This document shows, in pieces, positions 8,275 through 17,549 of a stretch of 64,000 nucleotides of DNA. The DNA lies in NCBI RefSeq assembly GCF_030347395.1, contig NZ_CP128170.1, positions 3,038,001 to 3,102,000 on the forward strand, written 5' to 3'. Position 1 is the stretch's first letter; every line of letters begins with the position of its first letter. The notes under the pieces were generated by a model, which was given only the letters and a program-made list of their open reading frames with translations, was not told the origin of the DNA and did not search any database. The position numbers and the translations under genes are program-made. Source of the stretch: Microbacterium sp. ET2 (lineage in GTDB: Bacteria; Actinomycetota; Actinomycetes; Actinomycetales; Microbacteriaceae).

Positions 8275-8689
8275 ATGACCACCTTCGACTACGGTCCGAT
8301 CGAGTTCTGCGATCGCCTTCGACGGCGATCGCCCCGGTCCCGCCGTTCCTCAGGCGATCGACGACCTCGTCGCCTTGGGGACGGTGAACCTCCTCGATCT
8401 CGTCTTCGTCCGACGTTCGCCGGAGGGCGAGATCGAGACGCTCGAGTTCAGCGACACCGTCGACGACGGTGCGCCCGCCCTCGACCTGGCGGGTCTGGCC
8501 GGCCAGGAAGACATCCGGTACCTGGCGGACAGCCTGGAACCGGGCACCTCGGCGGCGATCCTCGTCGTCGAGCTGTTGTGGGCGAAGGCCTTCGCCGCCG
8601 CGCTCTACGACGCGGGCGGCGCGGTCATCGCACGGGAGGCGATCCCCGCTCCCGTCGTCAATGCATTCCTGTCCGAGTACGCGGACTGA
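8275..8689 (+). pseudogene. DUF6325 family protein, apparently frameshifted
   Basis: The first dozen residues (MTTFDYGPIEF) and the stretch from AFDGDRPGPAVPQ through LLDLVFVRRSPEG to the end FLSEYAD belong to one DUF6325-type protein, but in two frames. The shift is at about 8312-8316 (TTCTGCGATCGCC); two missing bases or one extra base would account for it. Without the shift the product would be about 138 residues, soluble, of unknown function. The start at 8275 has AGAGGA seven bases upstream, better than the ATG at 8269. Mutation and sequencing error cannot be told apart here. Confidence 0.7.
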
Positions 8690-8701
8690 GGGGAGAAGGA
8701 C

Positions 8702-9052
8702 ATGCCTTTGGGACGTCGGGGCCGCCCTGGCCTCATCGGGATGGCCGCCCGAACCGCGGTCGTGGCGGGTACCGCCACCGCTGTGTCGGGTCGCGTCCAG
8801 CAACGCCAGCAGCAGAAGTACGCCGAGCAGTCGCAGCAGCAGGCCGATCAGGCCGCGCAGCAGCAGGCGGCCATGGACCAGGCTGCCGCGCAGGCCGTAG
8901 CCGACGCTCAGGCAGCTCAGCCGTCGGCCGGCCCGCCGCCCGCGGCAGGCGATGACATGATGGCCAGGCTCACCCATCTCGCGCAGCTGCACGCACAGGG
9001 CGTCCTCACCGACGACGAGTTCGCGGCCGCCAAGGCGAAGCTCCTCGGCTGA
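8702..9052 (+). CDS. SHOCT domain-containing protein
   Basis: 116 residues: a short basic N-terminus with a weakly hydrophobic stretch (LIGMAARTAVVAGTATAVSG), a Gln/Ala-rich coiled coil (about 32-75), a Pro/Ala linker, and a C-terminal SHOCT motif (MARLTHLAQLHAQGVLTDDEFAAAKAKLL). SHOCT is a ~30-residue oligomerisation module usually found at protein ends. GGGGAGAAGG precedes the ATG. It is the last gene of the DUF7144/DUF6325/SHOCT unit. Confidence 0.85.
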   Translation: MPLGRRGRPGLIGMAARTAVVAGTATAVSGRVQQRQQQKYAEQSQQQADQAAQQQAAMDQAAAQAVADAQAAQPSAGPPPAAGDDMMARLTHLAQLHAQGVLTDDEFAAAKAKLLG

Positions 9053-9140
9053 GTCCTCACGGGCGGGCGCGGGACGCCCCGCGACATCCCTCGCAGATCG
9101 AGCAGTGCGCGCGAGTCAGCGATCACGCGATGAAGAAGGG

Positions 9141-9213
9141 TGCCCCCGACAGGAATCGAACCTGCGACCTTTGGTACCGGAAACCAACGCTCTATCCCCT
9201 GAGCTACGGAGGC
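9141..9213 (-). tRNA. tRNA-Arg(CCG)
   Basis: A 73-nt cloverleaf: acceptor GCCTCCG pairs with CGGGGGC (one wobble pair), anticodon stem TTGGT/ACCAA encloses loop TTCCGGT with anticodon CCG (9178-9180), and the T arm GCAGG-TTCGATT-CCTGT is canonical. The discriminator is A; the CCA end is not encoded. A -10-like TAATCT lies about ten bases upstream on the minus strand (9224-9229). It reads the CGG arginine codon, frequent in this GC-rich DNA. Confidence 0.95.
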
Positions 9214-9256
9214 GTACCGGTCGAGATTACCACCCGGAAGGGGGCGTCCCCGACGG

Positions 9257-10078
9257 TCAGGGAGCCACGACGTCCTCGTTCAGCGGCGCGTCGGCGACGA
9301 CATCCGCTCCCTCGCCGAGAGTGCGCACGGCCTGGGCGACGCGGTCGGCGAGGTACGCATGGCCCTCGGTGGAGGGGTGGTCGCGGCCGATCCCGGTGTC
9401 GATCACCGCGTCGTAGTTGGTCTCGGTGATCCACTCCTCGTCGATCGGGGAGATGTACCACCAGCCGCGGCCGGCCGCGAGAGCGGCGAGGTCATCGTCG
9501 ATCTGCGCGGTCGCCGCCTCCACCGGCAGCACCTGCGGTGCGGGGCCGAGGATCACGACGGTGGCCTCGGGATAGGTCGCCGCGACCGCATCCCAGACCG
9601 CCGTCACGGCCTCGGAATACCCGGCGGGGTAGAGGCGGCGGTCGTTGATCGAGCCCTGCAGGATCACCAGGTCGGGATCGAGCGACGGGTCCAGCGCTGC
9701 CACACGTTCACCGAACGAACCGCCGTCCAGACCGGGCTTGAGGTAGCCGCTCCCGCGGACACCGTCCACCACGACCTCGGCGCCGAAGCGATCGGCCAGA
9801 AGGTACGCATATCCGAGGGATGGGTCACTGGCGGCGGAGCCGAAGGTCCACGAATCGCCGAACACCAGGATCCGGGGGTCGTCGGGGAGTGCCAGGGGAG
9901 CGGGCTGGATGACCGCATCCTCGGGTGCGGCGACGGCCACGGGTGGGGCCGGCGGCGGCGTCAGCCAGGCGCGGATGCCGGCGACGGCAGCCACCGCGCC
10001 GACCGTGACGGCGAGCGCCAGCACGGCCGCGATCAGGCGGGTACGCCACGACAGCCGAGGGGCGAGGGCACGGGTCAC
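9257..10078 (-). CDS. SGNH/GDSL hydrolase family protein, membrane-anchored
   Basis: 273 residues: an N-terminal signal anchor (about 11-33), a Pro/Ala linker, then an SGNH hydrolase domain facing outside. Block I is GDSWTFG (nucleophile Ser near residue 72), the Asn block appears as GSIND and the catalytic Asp-His pair as DHPSTEGH near the end. The family comprises esterases and lipases that often de-acetylate sugars or lipids; the substrate is unknown. The GTG at 10078 is six bases behind a minus-strand TACCCT -10 box, so a leaderless start was chosen over longer frames. Confidence 0.85.
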   Translation of the reverse strand: MTRALAPRLSWRTRLIAAVLALAVTVGAVAAVAGIRAWLTPPPAPPVAVAAPEDAVIQPAPLALPDDPRILVFGDSWTFGSAASDPSLGYAYLLADRFGAEVVVDGVRGSGYLKPGLDGGSFGERVAALDPSLDPDLVILQGSINDRRLYPAGYSEAVTAVWDAVAATYPEATVVILGPAPQVLPVEAATAQIDDDLAALAAGRGWWYISPIDEEWITETNYDAVIDTGIGRDHPSTEGHAYLADRVAQAVRTLGEGADVVADAPLNEDVVAP

Positions 10079-10148
10079 ACGGGAAGGGTAGATCACTCTC
10101 GTCCCGACGCCGAATCCGACGCCCCCGGGGCCGTGCGAGGATACTCCG

Positions 10149-10970
10149 GTGCCGCGTGTCGTGACCGCTGAAATGGACCTGGAGATGTGGTCTCCCGTCG
10201 ACCTCATCCTCCAGGTCGCGGCAACCCGCCATACCCCTCTCGCCGAGGAGTCGCTGACCCTGCGCCAGGGCGATCGCGAGTACACGCCCACCGAGATCGT
10301 CGACCAGAACGGCAGCCGCCTCCACCGGATCACCGGCGAAGCCGGGGTGCTGCAGGTTCGCTACCGCGCAGTAGTCACCGGCCCGGCCGCCGCGACCGAA
10401 CCCCGCGACCTCGAGACCATCACCTATCTCCGCCCGAGCCGCTACTGCCAGTCGGACGAGGTCTTCGCCCAGGCGCGCCGCCAGTTCCGGGGGCTCGAGG
10501 GCGTCGAGCTGCTGGTCGCCGTCGAGGACTTCGTCGCCTCGAGCACGACCTATGCGCCCGGCCTCAGCCAGGGCACCGACAGCGCGGTCACGACGCTGAT
10601 GACCGGGCAGGGCGTCTGCCGCGACTACGCGCACGTCGTCATCGCGCTGCTTCGGGCGATGGACGTGCCGGCGCGCTACACCGCCTGCTACGCCCCGGGG
10701 CTGGCGCCCATGGACTTCCACGCCGTCGCCGAGGCGTACCTCGACGGGGCCTGGTACGTCATCGATGCCACGCGCCTGACCGACCGGCGCTCGCTCGTGC
10801 GCATCGCCACCGGGCGGGACGCCGCCGATTGCGCGTTCCTCAGCTACCACGGTGGTGCGGTGGGGCTGCAGCACTTGCGGGTGGATGCCGAGTGGATGAC
10901 GGGGGCCGATGGCGACCCGGATCTCCCCGGCGGCGCGGACGACCATCGCGCGCTCGTGCGGATCGGCTGA
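10149..10970 (+). CDS. Transglutaminase-like (cysteine protease fold) family protein
   Basis: 273 residues. The N-terminal ~120 residues form the beta-rich domain usual in this family, and the rest is a transglutaminase-like core with the Cys-His-Asp triad: GQGVCRDYAH (Cys near 158), MDFHAVAEAYLDGAWYVIDAT (His and Asp). Bacterial members act as proteases or peptide-bond-forming enzymes; no signal peptide is visible, so it is cytosolic. GTG start at 10149. It is divergent from the SGNH gene, which it faces across 70 bases holding both promoters. Confidence 0.85.
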   Translation: MPRVVTAEMDLEMWSPVDLILQVAATRHTPLAEESLTLRQGDREYTPTEIVDQNGSRLHRITGEAGVLQVRYRAVVTGPAAATEPRDLETITYLRPSRYCQSDEVFAQARRQFRGLEGVELLVAVEDFVASSTTYAPGLSQGTDSAVTTLMTGQGVCRDYAHVVIALLRAMDVPARYTACYAPGLAPMDFHAVAEAYLDGAWYVIDATRLTDRRSLVRIATGRDAADCAFLSYHGGAVGLQHLRVDAEWMTGADGDPDLPGGADDHRALVRIG

Positions 10971-11003
10971 CTCGCGGCATCCGGCGGGCCTTCACGCCAC
11001 ATC

Positions 11004-11009
11004 TAGACT
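11004..11009 (+). promoter_or_regulatory. -10 box of the argS promoter
   Basis: TAGACT nine bases before the argS ATG at 11019, with no ribosome binding site between them. A transcription start at or next to the ATG (leaderless mRNA) is inferred. Confidence 0.55.
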
Positions 11010-11018
11010 GGTCGGGCT

Positions 11019-12686
11019 ATGAATCCCGACACGCTCTCCGCCACCCTGCTCGATGTCATCGCCCCGCTGGCCGAGGCCCGACGTCCGGGTGCGAGCGAGG
11101 GTCTGACGGCGGCCGACCTGGTTCTCGAGCGGCCGAAGAATCGAGATCACGGCGACTGGGCTTCCAACGCCGCACTGAAACTGTCGAAGACCGTCGGGGC
11201 GAACCCGCGCGAGTTCGCCGGTGAGATCGCCGAGCGCCTCCGCGAGGTCGGCGGGATCGCGGGGGTGGAGGTGGCAGGACCCGGCTTCATCAACATCCGA
11301 CTGGATGCCGCCGCCGCCGGCGCCCTGGCGAAGCAGATCGTCGACGCGGGGGAGGCCTACGGCACCAACGACTCCCAGCACGGCAACACGATCAACCTGG
11401 AGTTCGTCAGCGCCAATCCCACCGGTCCGATGCACATCGGGCATACGCGGTGGGCGGCGCTCGGCGACTCGATGGCTCGGCTGCTGCAGGCCAGCGGCGC
11501 AACCCTGGCCCGCGAGTTCTACGTCAACGACGCCGGCGCCCAGATGGAGCGGTTCGGTCGCTCGGTGCTGGCCTCGGCCAAGGGCGAGCCGACCCCCGAG
11601 GACGGCTATCCCGGCTCGTACATCGACGACCTCGCCCGGCGGGTGCTCGCCGCGGAGCCCGAGCTGCTCTCGCTTCCCGACGACGAGCAGCTCGCCCTCG
11701 CGCGCGATAAGGCCTACGAATACCAGCTCGGCGATCTGCAGGCGTCGCTGGAGAAGTTCAACGTGCACTTCGACGTGTTCTTCAGCGAGCGCAGCCTCCA
11801 CGCCCCCGGCCCCGACGGGGCACCGAGCCTGGTCGACCAGGCTCTGGACCGGTTGCGGGCCCAGGGGCACGTGTTCGACGACGAGGGTGCGGTCTGGGTG
11901 CGCACCACCGACTTCGGCGACGACAAAGACCGGGTGATCCGCCGGTCCAACGGCGAGTACACCTACTTCGCCGCCGACGCGGCGTATTACCTGAACAAGG
12001 GCGACCGAGGGTTCGCGCACAAGATCTACCTCCTCGGAGCCGATCACCACGGGTACGTGCACCGTCTCAAGGCCCTGGCGGGCGCAGCGGGCGACGACCC
12101 CGAGAAGGACATCGAGGTGCTCATCGGTCAGCTCGTCTCGATCAACGGCGCCCGGCTGTCCAAGCGTGCGGGCAACATCATCGAGCTCGACGACCTCCGG
12201 GATTGGATCGGCACCGACGCGCTGCGCTACTCGCTGGCGCGCTACCCGGCCGATTCCCCGCTGACGCTCGACCCCGAGATCCTGCGCAAGCGCACGAACG
12301 ACAACCCCGTCTTCTACGTGCAGTACGCCCACGCCCGCACCCACAACGTCTCGCGCAACGCCGCGGACTCCGGGGTGGACCGGTCGGAGTTCGCCCCGGA
12401 GCTGCTGACGCACGAGACCGAGTCGGCGCTGCTCGGCGCCCTTCAGGAATTCCCCCGCGTCGTGGCGTTCGCCGCCGAGGTGCGGGAGCCCCACCGCGTC
12501 GCCCGCTACCTCGAGGAGCTCGCCGGGCTCTACCACCGCTGGTACGACAACTGCCGCGTCATCCCGCTGGGCGATCAGCCCGTCGAGTCGGTGCACCGCA
12601 CCCGCCTGTGGGTGAACGACGCCACCGGCCAGGTGCTCCGCAACGGCCTGACGCTCCTCGGTGTCTCGGCTCCCGAGCGGATGTAG
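11019..12686 (+). CDS. argS: Arginyl-tRNA synthetase
   Basis: 555 residues, full length for the class I enzyme that charges tRNA-Arg. N-terminal Add-1 domain (1-110), the HIGH motif in PTGPMHIGHTRW at about 135-145, a Rossmann core, a KMSKS-like motif SKRAGN near 383, and an anticodon-binding DALR domain with YAHAR and YHRWYDNCRV at the C-terminus. The ATG follows a -10 box by nine bases. It heads the gene string that leads into lysA and the threonine genes, an order shared with other actinobacteria. Confidence 0.97.
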   Translation: MNPDTLSATLLDVIAPLAEARRPGASEGLTAADLVLERPKNRDHGDWASNAALKLSKTVGANPREFAGEIAERLREVGGIAGVEVAGPGFINIRLDAAAAGALAKQIVDAGEAYGTNDSQHGNTINLEFVSANPTGPMHIGHTRWAALGDSMARLLQASGATLAREFYVNDAGAQMERFGRSVLASAKGEPTPEDGYPGSYIDDLARRVLAAEPELLSLPDDEQLALARDKAYEYQLGDLQASLEKFNVHFDVFFSERSLHAPGPDGAPSLVDQALDRLRAQGHVFDDEGAVWVRTTDFGDDKDRVIRRSNGEYTYFAADAAYYLNKGDRGFAHKIYLLGADHHGYVHRLKALAGAAGDDPEKDIEVLIGQLVSINGARLSKRAGNIIELDDLRDWIGTDALRYSLARYPADSPLTLDPEILRKRTNDNPVFYVQYAHARTHNVSRNAADSGVDRSEFAPELLTHETESALLGALQEFPRVVAFAAEVREPHRVARYLEELAGLYHRWYDNCRVIPLGDQPVESVHRTRLWVNDATGQVLRNGLTLLGVSAPERM

Positions 12687-12690
12687 CTCC

Positions 12691-13518
12691 GTGACTGCCG
12701 GCGACACCCAGCCGACCCGGCCACTCCCGGAGTGGGCGGTCGCCACCGAGCCGCCCGCGCGGCGTCGCCGGCGGGTCTGGCCGTGGCTGCTGGCGGTCCT
12801 GTTCGTCGCGGGCCTCGCCGTCGCGGCCTGGTTCGTGGGGGAGGCGATCGCGCGCGACCTCGTCAAGAGCACCGTCCGGGAGCAGGTGATCACCGCCCTC
12901 GACCTTCCCGCCGACCAGCCGATCGACGTCGAGGTCGACGGCGCCGTCCTTCCTCAGCTCATCCGCGGCAGCCTCGACGACCTCACCATCTCCTCCGACG
13001 ACGTCACGATCGGTCCTCTGACCGGTGACATCGACGTGCGCACCCAGGGAGTGCCGATCCGCGGTGACGCCGACCTCGAGGCCGGGAGTGGATCGGTCAC
13101 CCTCGATCGCGCGCAGCTTCAGAGCCTGCTCACCGGACTCGAGGGGTTCCCCGACGGTGCCGAGGTGGACCTGGACGCTCCGGATGTCCGTCTGTCGACG
13201 TCCTTCCCCGTGTTCGGGATCGAGGTACCGGTCACGGTCGCGGTCATCCCCTCGGCTGTGGACGGCGACCTCGCCCTCACTCCGTCGGCGGTCGAGGTCG
13301 CGGGAGCGGAGCTGACCGCCGATGGGGTGCGGCAGCAGTTCGGCGGCCTCGTCGACGGGCTGCTGCGGGACTGGACCATCTGCATCGCCGGCGATCTGCC
13401 CGCGGGCATCACCCTCACCGGCCTCGCCGTCGACGGAGACCGGCTCATCGGGGCTTTCGACATCGACCCGGCCATTGTCCGCGACGCGTCCCTGCAGGAG
13501 AACGGCACGTGCGCCTGA
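12691..13518 (+). CDS. DUF2993 (LmeA-like) phospholipid-binding protein
   Basis: 275 residues: a cytosolic basic stretch RRRRR, one transmembrane anchor (about 32-54), then an outward-facing DUF2993 domain. The family includes mycobacterial LmeA, a lipid-binding cell-envelope protein involved in lipomannan elongation; that role is known only there. Conserved features are the repeated beta pattern with IDVEVDGAVLPQLIRGSLDDLTI and the terminal GDRLIGAFDI. The GTG at 12691 lies four bases after the argS stop, so the two are probably co-transcribed. Confidence 0.85.
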   Translation: MTAGDTQPTRPLPEWAVATEPPARRRRRVWPWLLAVLFVAGLAVAAWFVGEAIARDLVKSTVREQVITALDLPADQPIDVEVDGAVLPQLIRGSLDDLTISSDDVTIGPLTGDIDVRTQGVPIRGDADLEAGSGSVTLDRAQLQSLLTGLEGFPDGAEVDLDAPDVRLSTSFPVFGIEVPVTVAVIPSAVDGDLALTPSAVEVAGAELTADGVRQQFGGLVDGLLRDWTICIAGDLPAGITLTGLAVDGDRLIGAFDIDPAIVRDASLQENGTCA

Positions 13519-13574
13519 CGGGCGGAGATCATCGTGGCGCCGTCACGCGACCGGTGGGTAGCGGGGCTCTGCCC

Positions 13575-13580
13575 TAGACT
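13575..13580 (+). promoter_or_regulatory. -10 box ahead of lysA
   Basis: TAGACT in the 165-base gap between the DUF2993 gene and lysA. It would give a ~97-base leader before the GTG at 13684. No lysine riboswitch-like fold was recognised in that leader. Confidence 0.4.
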
Positions 13581-13683
13581 GCAAGGACTGCCCGACGCGT
13601 GAGTCCTCCGGTCGAGGCAGCCCGTCACACCGGCGATCCCGGTCGACGTCGCGCCGAAGCATCCACCGATTGGTCTCCCACCC

Positions 13684-15126
13684 GTGTCCGCCGCCCCATC
13701 GCCCGGCTCGTCTCCCGCTCGAGTCGTGCCCGCCGATCCGAACGCCCTCGCCGCCGGCGTGTGGCCCGGGCGCGCCCACCGCGGCGATGACGGAGAGCTC
13801 GTGCTGGGCGGAGTCGCGGCGACCGCGCTGGCGGTGCAATTCGGCACCCCGCTGTACGTGATGGACGAGTCCGAGGTACGTGAGCACGCCCGGCGGGTGC
13901 GCGACGCCTTCGAGGGCGCGGCCGCCGCGCACGGCACGACAGTGCGCGTCTACTACGCGGGAAAGGCGTTCCTGTCGACCGAGATCGTGCGGTGGGTCAC
14001 CGCAGAGGGCCTGGGCGTCGACGTCGCCAGCGGCGGGGAACTCGCCATCGCGATCGCGGGCGGAGCGGATGCCGCGGCTGTGGGTTTCCACGGCAACAAC
14101 AAGAGCGTCGCCGAGCTCGAGCGAGCGATCGACCTGGGCGTCGGCTCCATCGTCGTGGACAGCCACATCGAGATTGAGCGGCTGGCTTCTCTGACCGCGC
14201 GCGCCGACGCGCCGCGCACCGGTCCTCAGACCGTGTTCGTGCGCGTCAACAGCGGAGTGCACGCCGAGACCCACTCGTTCCTCGCCACCGCGCACGAGGA
14301 CCAGAAGTTCGGCTTCGCCCTGCACGACGCTCCCGCCGCGGTCGCGCGGATCCGGGAGATCCCGGGCTTGCGCTTCGGCGGGTTGCACTCCCACATCGGG
14401 TCGCAGATCTTCGGGGTCGCCGGGTTCCGCGAGGCCGCCTCGCGCCTCATCGACCTGCACGCGGCGCTGCTCGATGAGGGCGACGTCCCCGCCCTGAACC
14501 TCGGCGGCGGGTTCGGCATCGCCTACACCGAGGCCGACGAGCCGACCGACATCGCGGACCTCGCCGCGGCGATCGTCGGTGCGGTCGCCGAGGAGTGCGC
14601 GGCCCGCGGCATCCCCGTTCCCCGCCTCGCTTTCGAGCCCGGACGCTCCATCGTGGGCCAAGCGGGGGTGACCCTGTACGAAGTCGGCACGGTCAAGCCC
14701 GTGCATCTCGAGTCGGGCGTCGATCGGCTGTACGTGAGCGTCGACGGCGGAATGAGCGACAACGCCCGCACCGCGCTGTACGGTGCGCAGTACTCCGCCC
14801 GTGTCGCCTCGCGCACGAGCACCGCCGACCCTGCGCTCAGCCGGGTCGTGGGCAAGCACTGCGAGGCCGGCGACATCGTGGTCGACGTCGAATACCTTCC
14901 GGGCGACGTGGCCCCCGGTGATCTGCTCGCCGTCCCCGCGACCGGCGCCTACTGCTACTCGCTCGCGAGCAACTACAACGCCGTACCCCGGCCCCCGGTC
15001 GTCGCCGTGCGCGACGGCCAGGCCCGGCTCATCGTCCGCGGCGAGACCGTGGACGACCTCCTCGCCCGAGACGTCGGCGCCGCGGTGCGGCCGGCCGACG
15101 CATCAACGAAGGGACCCCATGCCTGA
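13684..15126 (+). CDS. lysA: Diaminopimelate decarboxylase
   Basis: 480 residues. PLP enzyme of the alanine-racemase fold that decarboxylates meso-DAP to L-lysine, the last step of lysine synthesis. PLP Lys in YYAGKAFLS near residue 94, the phosphate-binding LGGGFGIAYTE, the HSHIGSQI motif, and the active-site Cys in VGKHCEAGD with GAYCYS near the C-terminus. The GTG start lacks a clear ribosome binding site; GTG at 13726 is an alternative. It overlaps hom by eight bases. Lysine also serves cell-wall cross-linking in many Microbacteriaceae. Confidence 0.95.
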   Translation: MSAAPSPGSSPARVVPADPNALAAGVWPGRAHRGDDGELVLGGVAATALAVQFGTPLYVMDESEVREHARRVRDAFEGAAAAHGTTVRVYYAGKAFLSTEIVRWVTAEGLGVDVASGGELAIAIAGGADAAAVGFHGNNKSVAELERAIDLGVGSIVVDSHIEIERLASLTARADAPRTGPQTVFVRVNSGVHAETHSFLATAHEDQKFGFALHDAPAAVARIREIPGLRFGGLHSHIGSQIFGVAGFREAASRLIDLHAALLDEGDVPALNLGGGFGIAYTEADEPTDIADLAAAIVGAVAEECAARGIPVPRLAFEPGRSIVGQAGVTLYEVGTVKPVHLESGVDRLYVSVDGGMSDNARTALYGAQYSARVASRTSTADPALSRVVGKHCEAGDIVVDVEYLPGDVAPGDLLAVPATGAYCYSLASNYNAVPRPPVVAVRDGQARLIVRGETVDDLLARDVGAAVRPADASTKGPHA

Positions 15127-16459
15127 CTACCGTCGCCTGCGCGTGGCGCTCCTGGGAGCCGGCGCCGTCGGCTCGCAGGTCGCCGCGCTGCTGCGTCTGC
15201 ACAGCGCCGAGCTCGCCGATCGGGCCGGTGCCAGCCTCGAGCTCGCCGGCATTGCGGTGCGCAACCTCGACGCGCCGCGCGAGACCGACCTGCCCAAGGA
15301 GCTGTTCACCACCGACGCCGAGAGCCTCATCGTCGGCGCCGACATCGTGATCGAGCTCATGGGCGGGATCGAGCCGGCACGCACCTACCTGCTGCAGGCG
15401 ATCAACTCCGGCGCCGACGTCGTCACGGCCAACAAGGCGCTCCTCGCCACCCACGGCCCCGAGATCTTCGACGCCGCCGACCAGGTCGGAGCGCAGGTGT
15501 ACTACGAAGCGGCCGCGGCGGGCGCGATCCCGATCATCCGGCCGCTGCGCGACTCGCTCGCCGGCGACCGCGTGCAGCGCATCATGGGCATCGTCAACGG
15601 CACGACCAACTACATCCTCGACCGCATGGACACCGAGGGAGCAGAGTTCGCCGACGTGCTCGCCGACGCGCAGCGTCTCGGGTATGCCGAGGCCGACCCG
15701 ACGGCGGATGTGGAGGGCTACGACGCCGCACAGAAGGCCGCGATCCTGGCGAGCCTGGCCTTCCACACCTCGGTTCCGCTGGAGTCGGTTCACCGTGAGG
15801 GCATCACGGGCATCGATAAGGCGATGATGGATGCCGCGCGGCACGCCGGCCTCGTGATCAAGCTTCTCGCCGTCTGCGAGCGGCTGCGCGATGCCGACGA
15901 CTCCGAGTCGATCTCGGTGCGGGTGTACCCCGCGCTCATCGACCGCGCCCACCCCCTCGCCAGCGTCCACGGCGCCAACAACGCCGTGTTCGTCCAGGCC
16001 GAAGCCGCGGGCAACCTCATGTTCTACGGCGCGGGGGCCGGCGGCGTGCAGACCGCCTCCGCCGTTCTCGGCGATGTGGTCTCCGCCGCTCGGCGTCACA
16101 TCGCCGGCGGCGTGGGCGTGGGGGAGTCCACCCGTGCCAACCTCGCCGTCGTGCCGATCGGCCGGGTCACCACGCGCTACCAGATCACCCTCGAAGTCGA
16201 CGATCAGCCGGGGGTGCTCGCCACGGTGGCGGGCATCCTGTCCGAGGGCCGTGTGTCGATCGCGACCGTCGAGCAGACGGTCGCCGGCGAACCCGTCCCC
16301 GGCGGCGGCATCGCGCCCCAGACCCCCGAGAACACCGCGCGCCTGGTCATCGGCACGCACAAAGCCAAGGAGCAGGACCTGAGCGAGACCGTGGCACGAT
16401 TGGCCGGCAGCGGCGTCGTCGAGCGGGTCGTGTCGGTGCTGCGAGTGGAAGGAGAGTGA
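15119..16459 (+). CDS. hom: Homoserine dehydrogenase
   Basis: 446 residues. Reduces aspartate semialdehyde to homoserine, the branch point to threonine and methionine. The Rossmann motif [11 protein letters not shown] is near residues 11-21, the catalytic core carries VNGTTNYIL and the [15 protein letters not shown] segment with its catalytic Lys, and a C-terminal ACT domain (about 350-446) usually binds threonine for feedback control. The ATG at 15119 overlaps the lysA stop region and has AAGGGA just upstream. Confidence 0.96.
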   Translation: MPDYRRLRVALLGAGAVGSQVAALLRLHSAELADRAGASLELAGIAVRNLDAPRETDLPKELFTTDAESLIVGADIVIELMGGIEPARTYLLQAINSGADVVTANKALLATHGPEIFDAADQVGAQVYYEAAAAGAIPIIRPLRDSLAGDRVQRIMGIVNGTTNYILDRMDTEGAEFADVLADAQRLGYAEADPTADVEGYDAAQKAAILASLAFHTSVPLESVHREGITGIDKAMMDAARHAGLVIKLLAVCERLRDADDSESISVRVYPALIDRAHPLASVHGANNAVFVQAEAAGNLMFYGAGAGGVQTASAVLGDVVSAARRHIAGGVGVGESTRANLAVVPIGRVTTRYQITLEVDDQPGVLATVAGILSEGRVSIATVEQTVAGEPVPGGGIAPQTPENTARLVIGTHKAKEQDLSETVARLAGSGVVERVVSVLRVEGE

Positions 16460-16460
16460 C

Positions 16461-17549
16461 ATGGCGCACGTCTGGCGGGGAGTCCTCCGCGAATACGCCG
16501 ATCGACTGGGAGTGACCGACGACTCCACCGTGGTCACCCTGGGAGAGGGAGGCACACCCCTTCTGCCGGCCCCGGCGCTGTCCCGGCGCACGGGCGCCGA
16601 CGTCTGGGTCAAGTACGAGGGGATGAACCCCACCGGATCGTTCAAGGACCGAGGCATGACGGTCGCCCTCTCACGCGCCGTCGAGCACGGCGCGAAGGCG
16701 GTCATCTGCGCGTCCACGGGCAACACCTCCGCCTCGGCGGCGGCCTACGCCGCGCACGCCGGCATCACCGCGGCCGTCCTCGTGCCCGAGGGCAAGATCG
16801 CCATGGGCAAGCTCAGCCAGGCTGTCGCACACCAGGGCCGGCTCATCCAGATCCGCGGCAATTTCGACGACTGCCTTGAGATCGCGCGCGAGCTCGCCGA
16901 CAACTACCCCGTGCATCTGGTGAACTCGGTCAACCCCGACCGCATCGAAGGCCAGAAGACCGCGGCGTACGAGGTCGTCGAGGTGCTCGGCGATGCGCCG
17001 GACTTCCACTTCATCCCCGTCGGCAACGCCGGCAACTACACCGCCTACTCGCGCGGCTACCGCGAGGAGGTCGAGCGGGGCGTGGCCACGCGGGTGCCCC
17101 GGATGTTCGGGTTCCAGGCGGCCGGCAGCGCGCCGCTGGTGACCGGCTCGGTGGTGCGTCATCCCGAGACGATCGCCAGCGCCATCCGGATCGGAAACCC
17201 CGCGTCGTGGCAGTTCGCCATCGAAGAGCGCGAGGCCACCGACGGCTACTTCGGGGCCATCGACGACGAGCGCATCCTCGCCGCGCAGAAGCTCCTCTCG
17301 GGAGAGGTCGGCATCTTCGTCGAGCCCGCGTCGGCGATCAGCGTCGCCGGGCTGCTCGACCGCGCCGAGGCCGGTGTCATCCCCGCCGGGTCGCGCGTGG
17401 TGCTCACCGTCACGGGGCACGGGCTGAAGGACCCGCAGTGGGCGCTGCGCAATGCCGACGGCTCCGAGGTGCAGCCGACGGTCGTCGACGCCGCGACCAC
17501 CGAGGTCGCCTCGGTCCTCGAGCTCGCCCCCGTCGCGGCGCCGGCGTGA
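16461..17549 (+). CDS. thrC: Threonine synthase
   Basis: 362 residues, the fold-type II PLP enzyme that turns O-phosphohomoserine into threonine. PLP-binding Lys in GSFKDRGM (residue 62), the STGNTSAS loop, the phosphate-binding GNAGNYTAY, and a C-terminal [11 protein letters not shown]. It begins one base after the hom stop, and its stop overlaps the thrB start (GTGA), so hom-thrC-thrB is one translationally linked unit. Confidence 0.96.
   Translation: MAHVWRGVLREYADRLGVTDDSTVVTLGEGGTPLLPAPALSRRTGADVWVKYEGMNPTGSFKDRGMTVALSRAVEHGAKAVICASTGNTSASAAAYAAHAGITAAVLVPEGKIAMGKLSQAVAHQGRLIQIRGNFDDCLEIARELADNYPVHLVNSVNPDRIEGQKTAAYEVVEVLGDAPDFHFIPVGNAGNYTAYSRGYREEVERGVATRVPRMFGFQAAGSAPLVTGSVVRHPETIASAIRIGNPASWQFAIEEREATDGYFGAIDDERILAAQKLLSGEVGIFVEPASAISVAGLLDRAEAGVIPAGSRVVLTVTGHGLKDPQWALRNADGSEVQPTVVDAATTEVASVLELAPVAAPA

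Noticed and set aside
10992-12893. 633-codon minus-strand frame across argS
   Set aside because: Antisense of argS; no domain and no start signal.
14783-15118. Upstream extension of hom by ~110 codons
   Set aside because: This part lies inside lysA in another frame and has no homology to homoserine dehydrogenase; the ATG at 15119 gives the known N-terminus.
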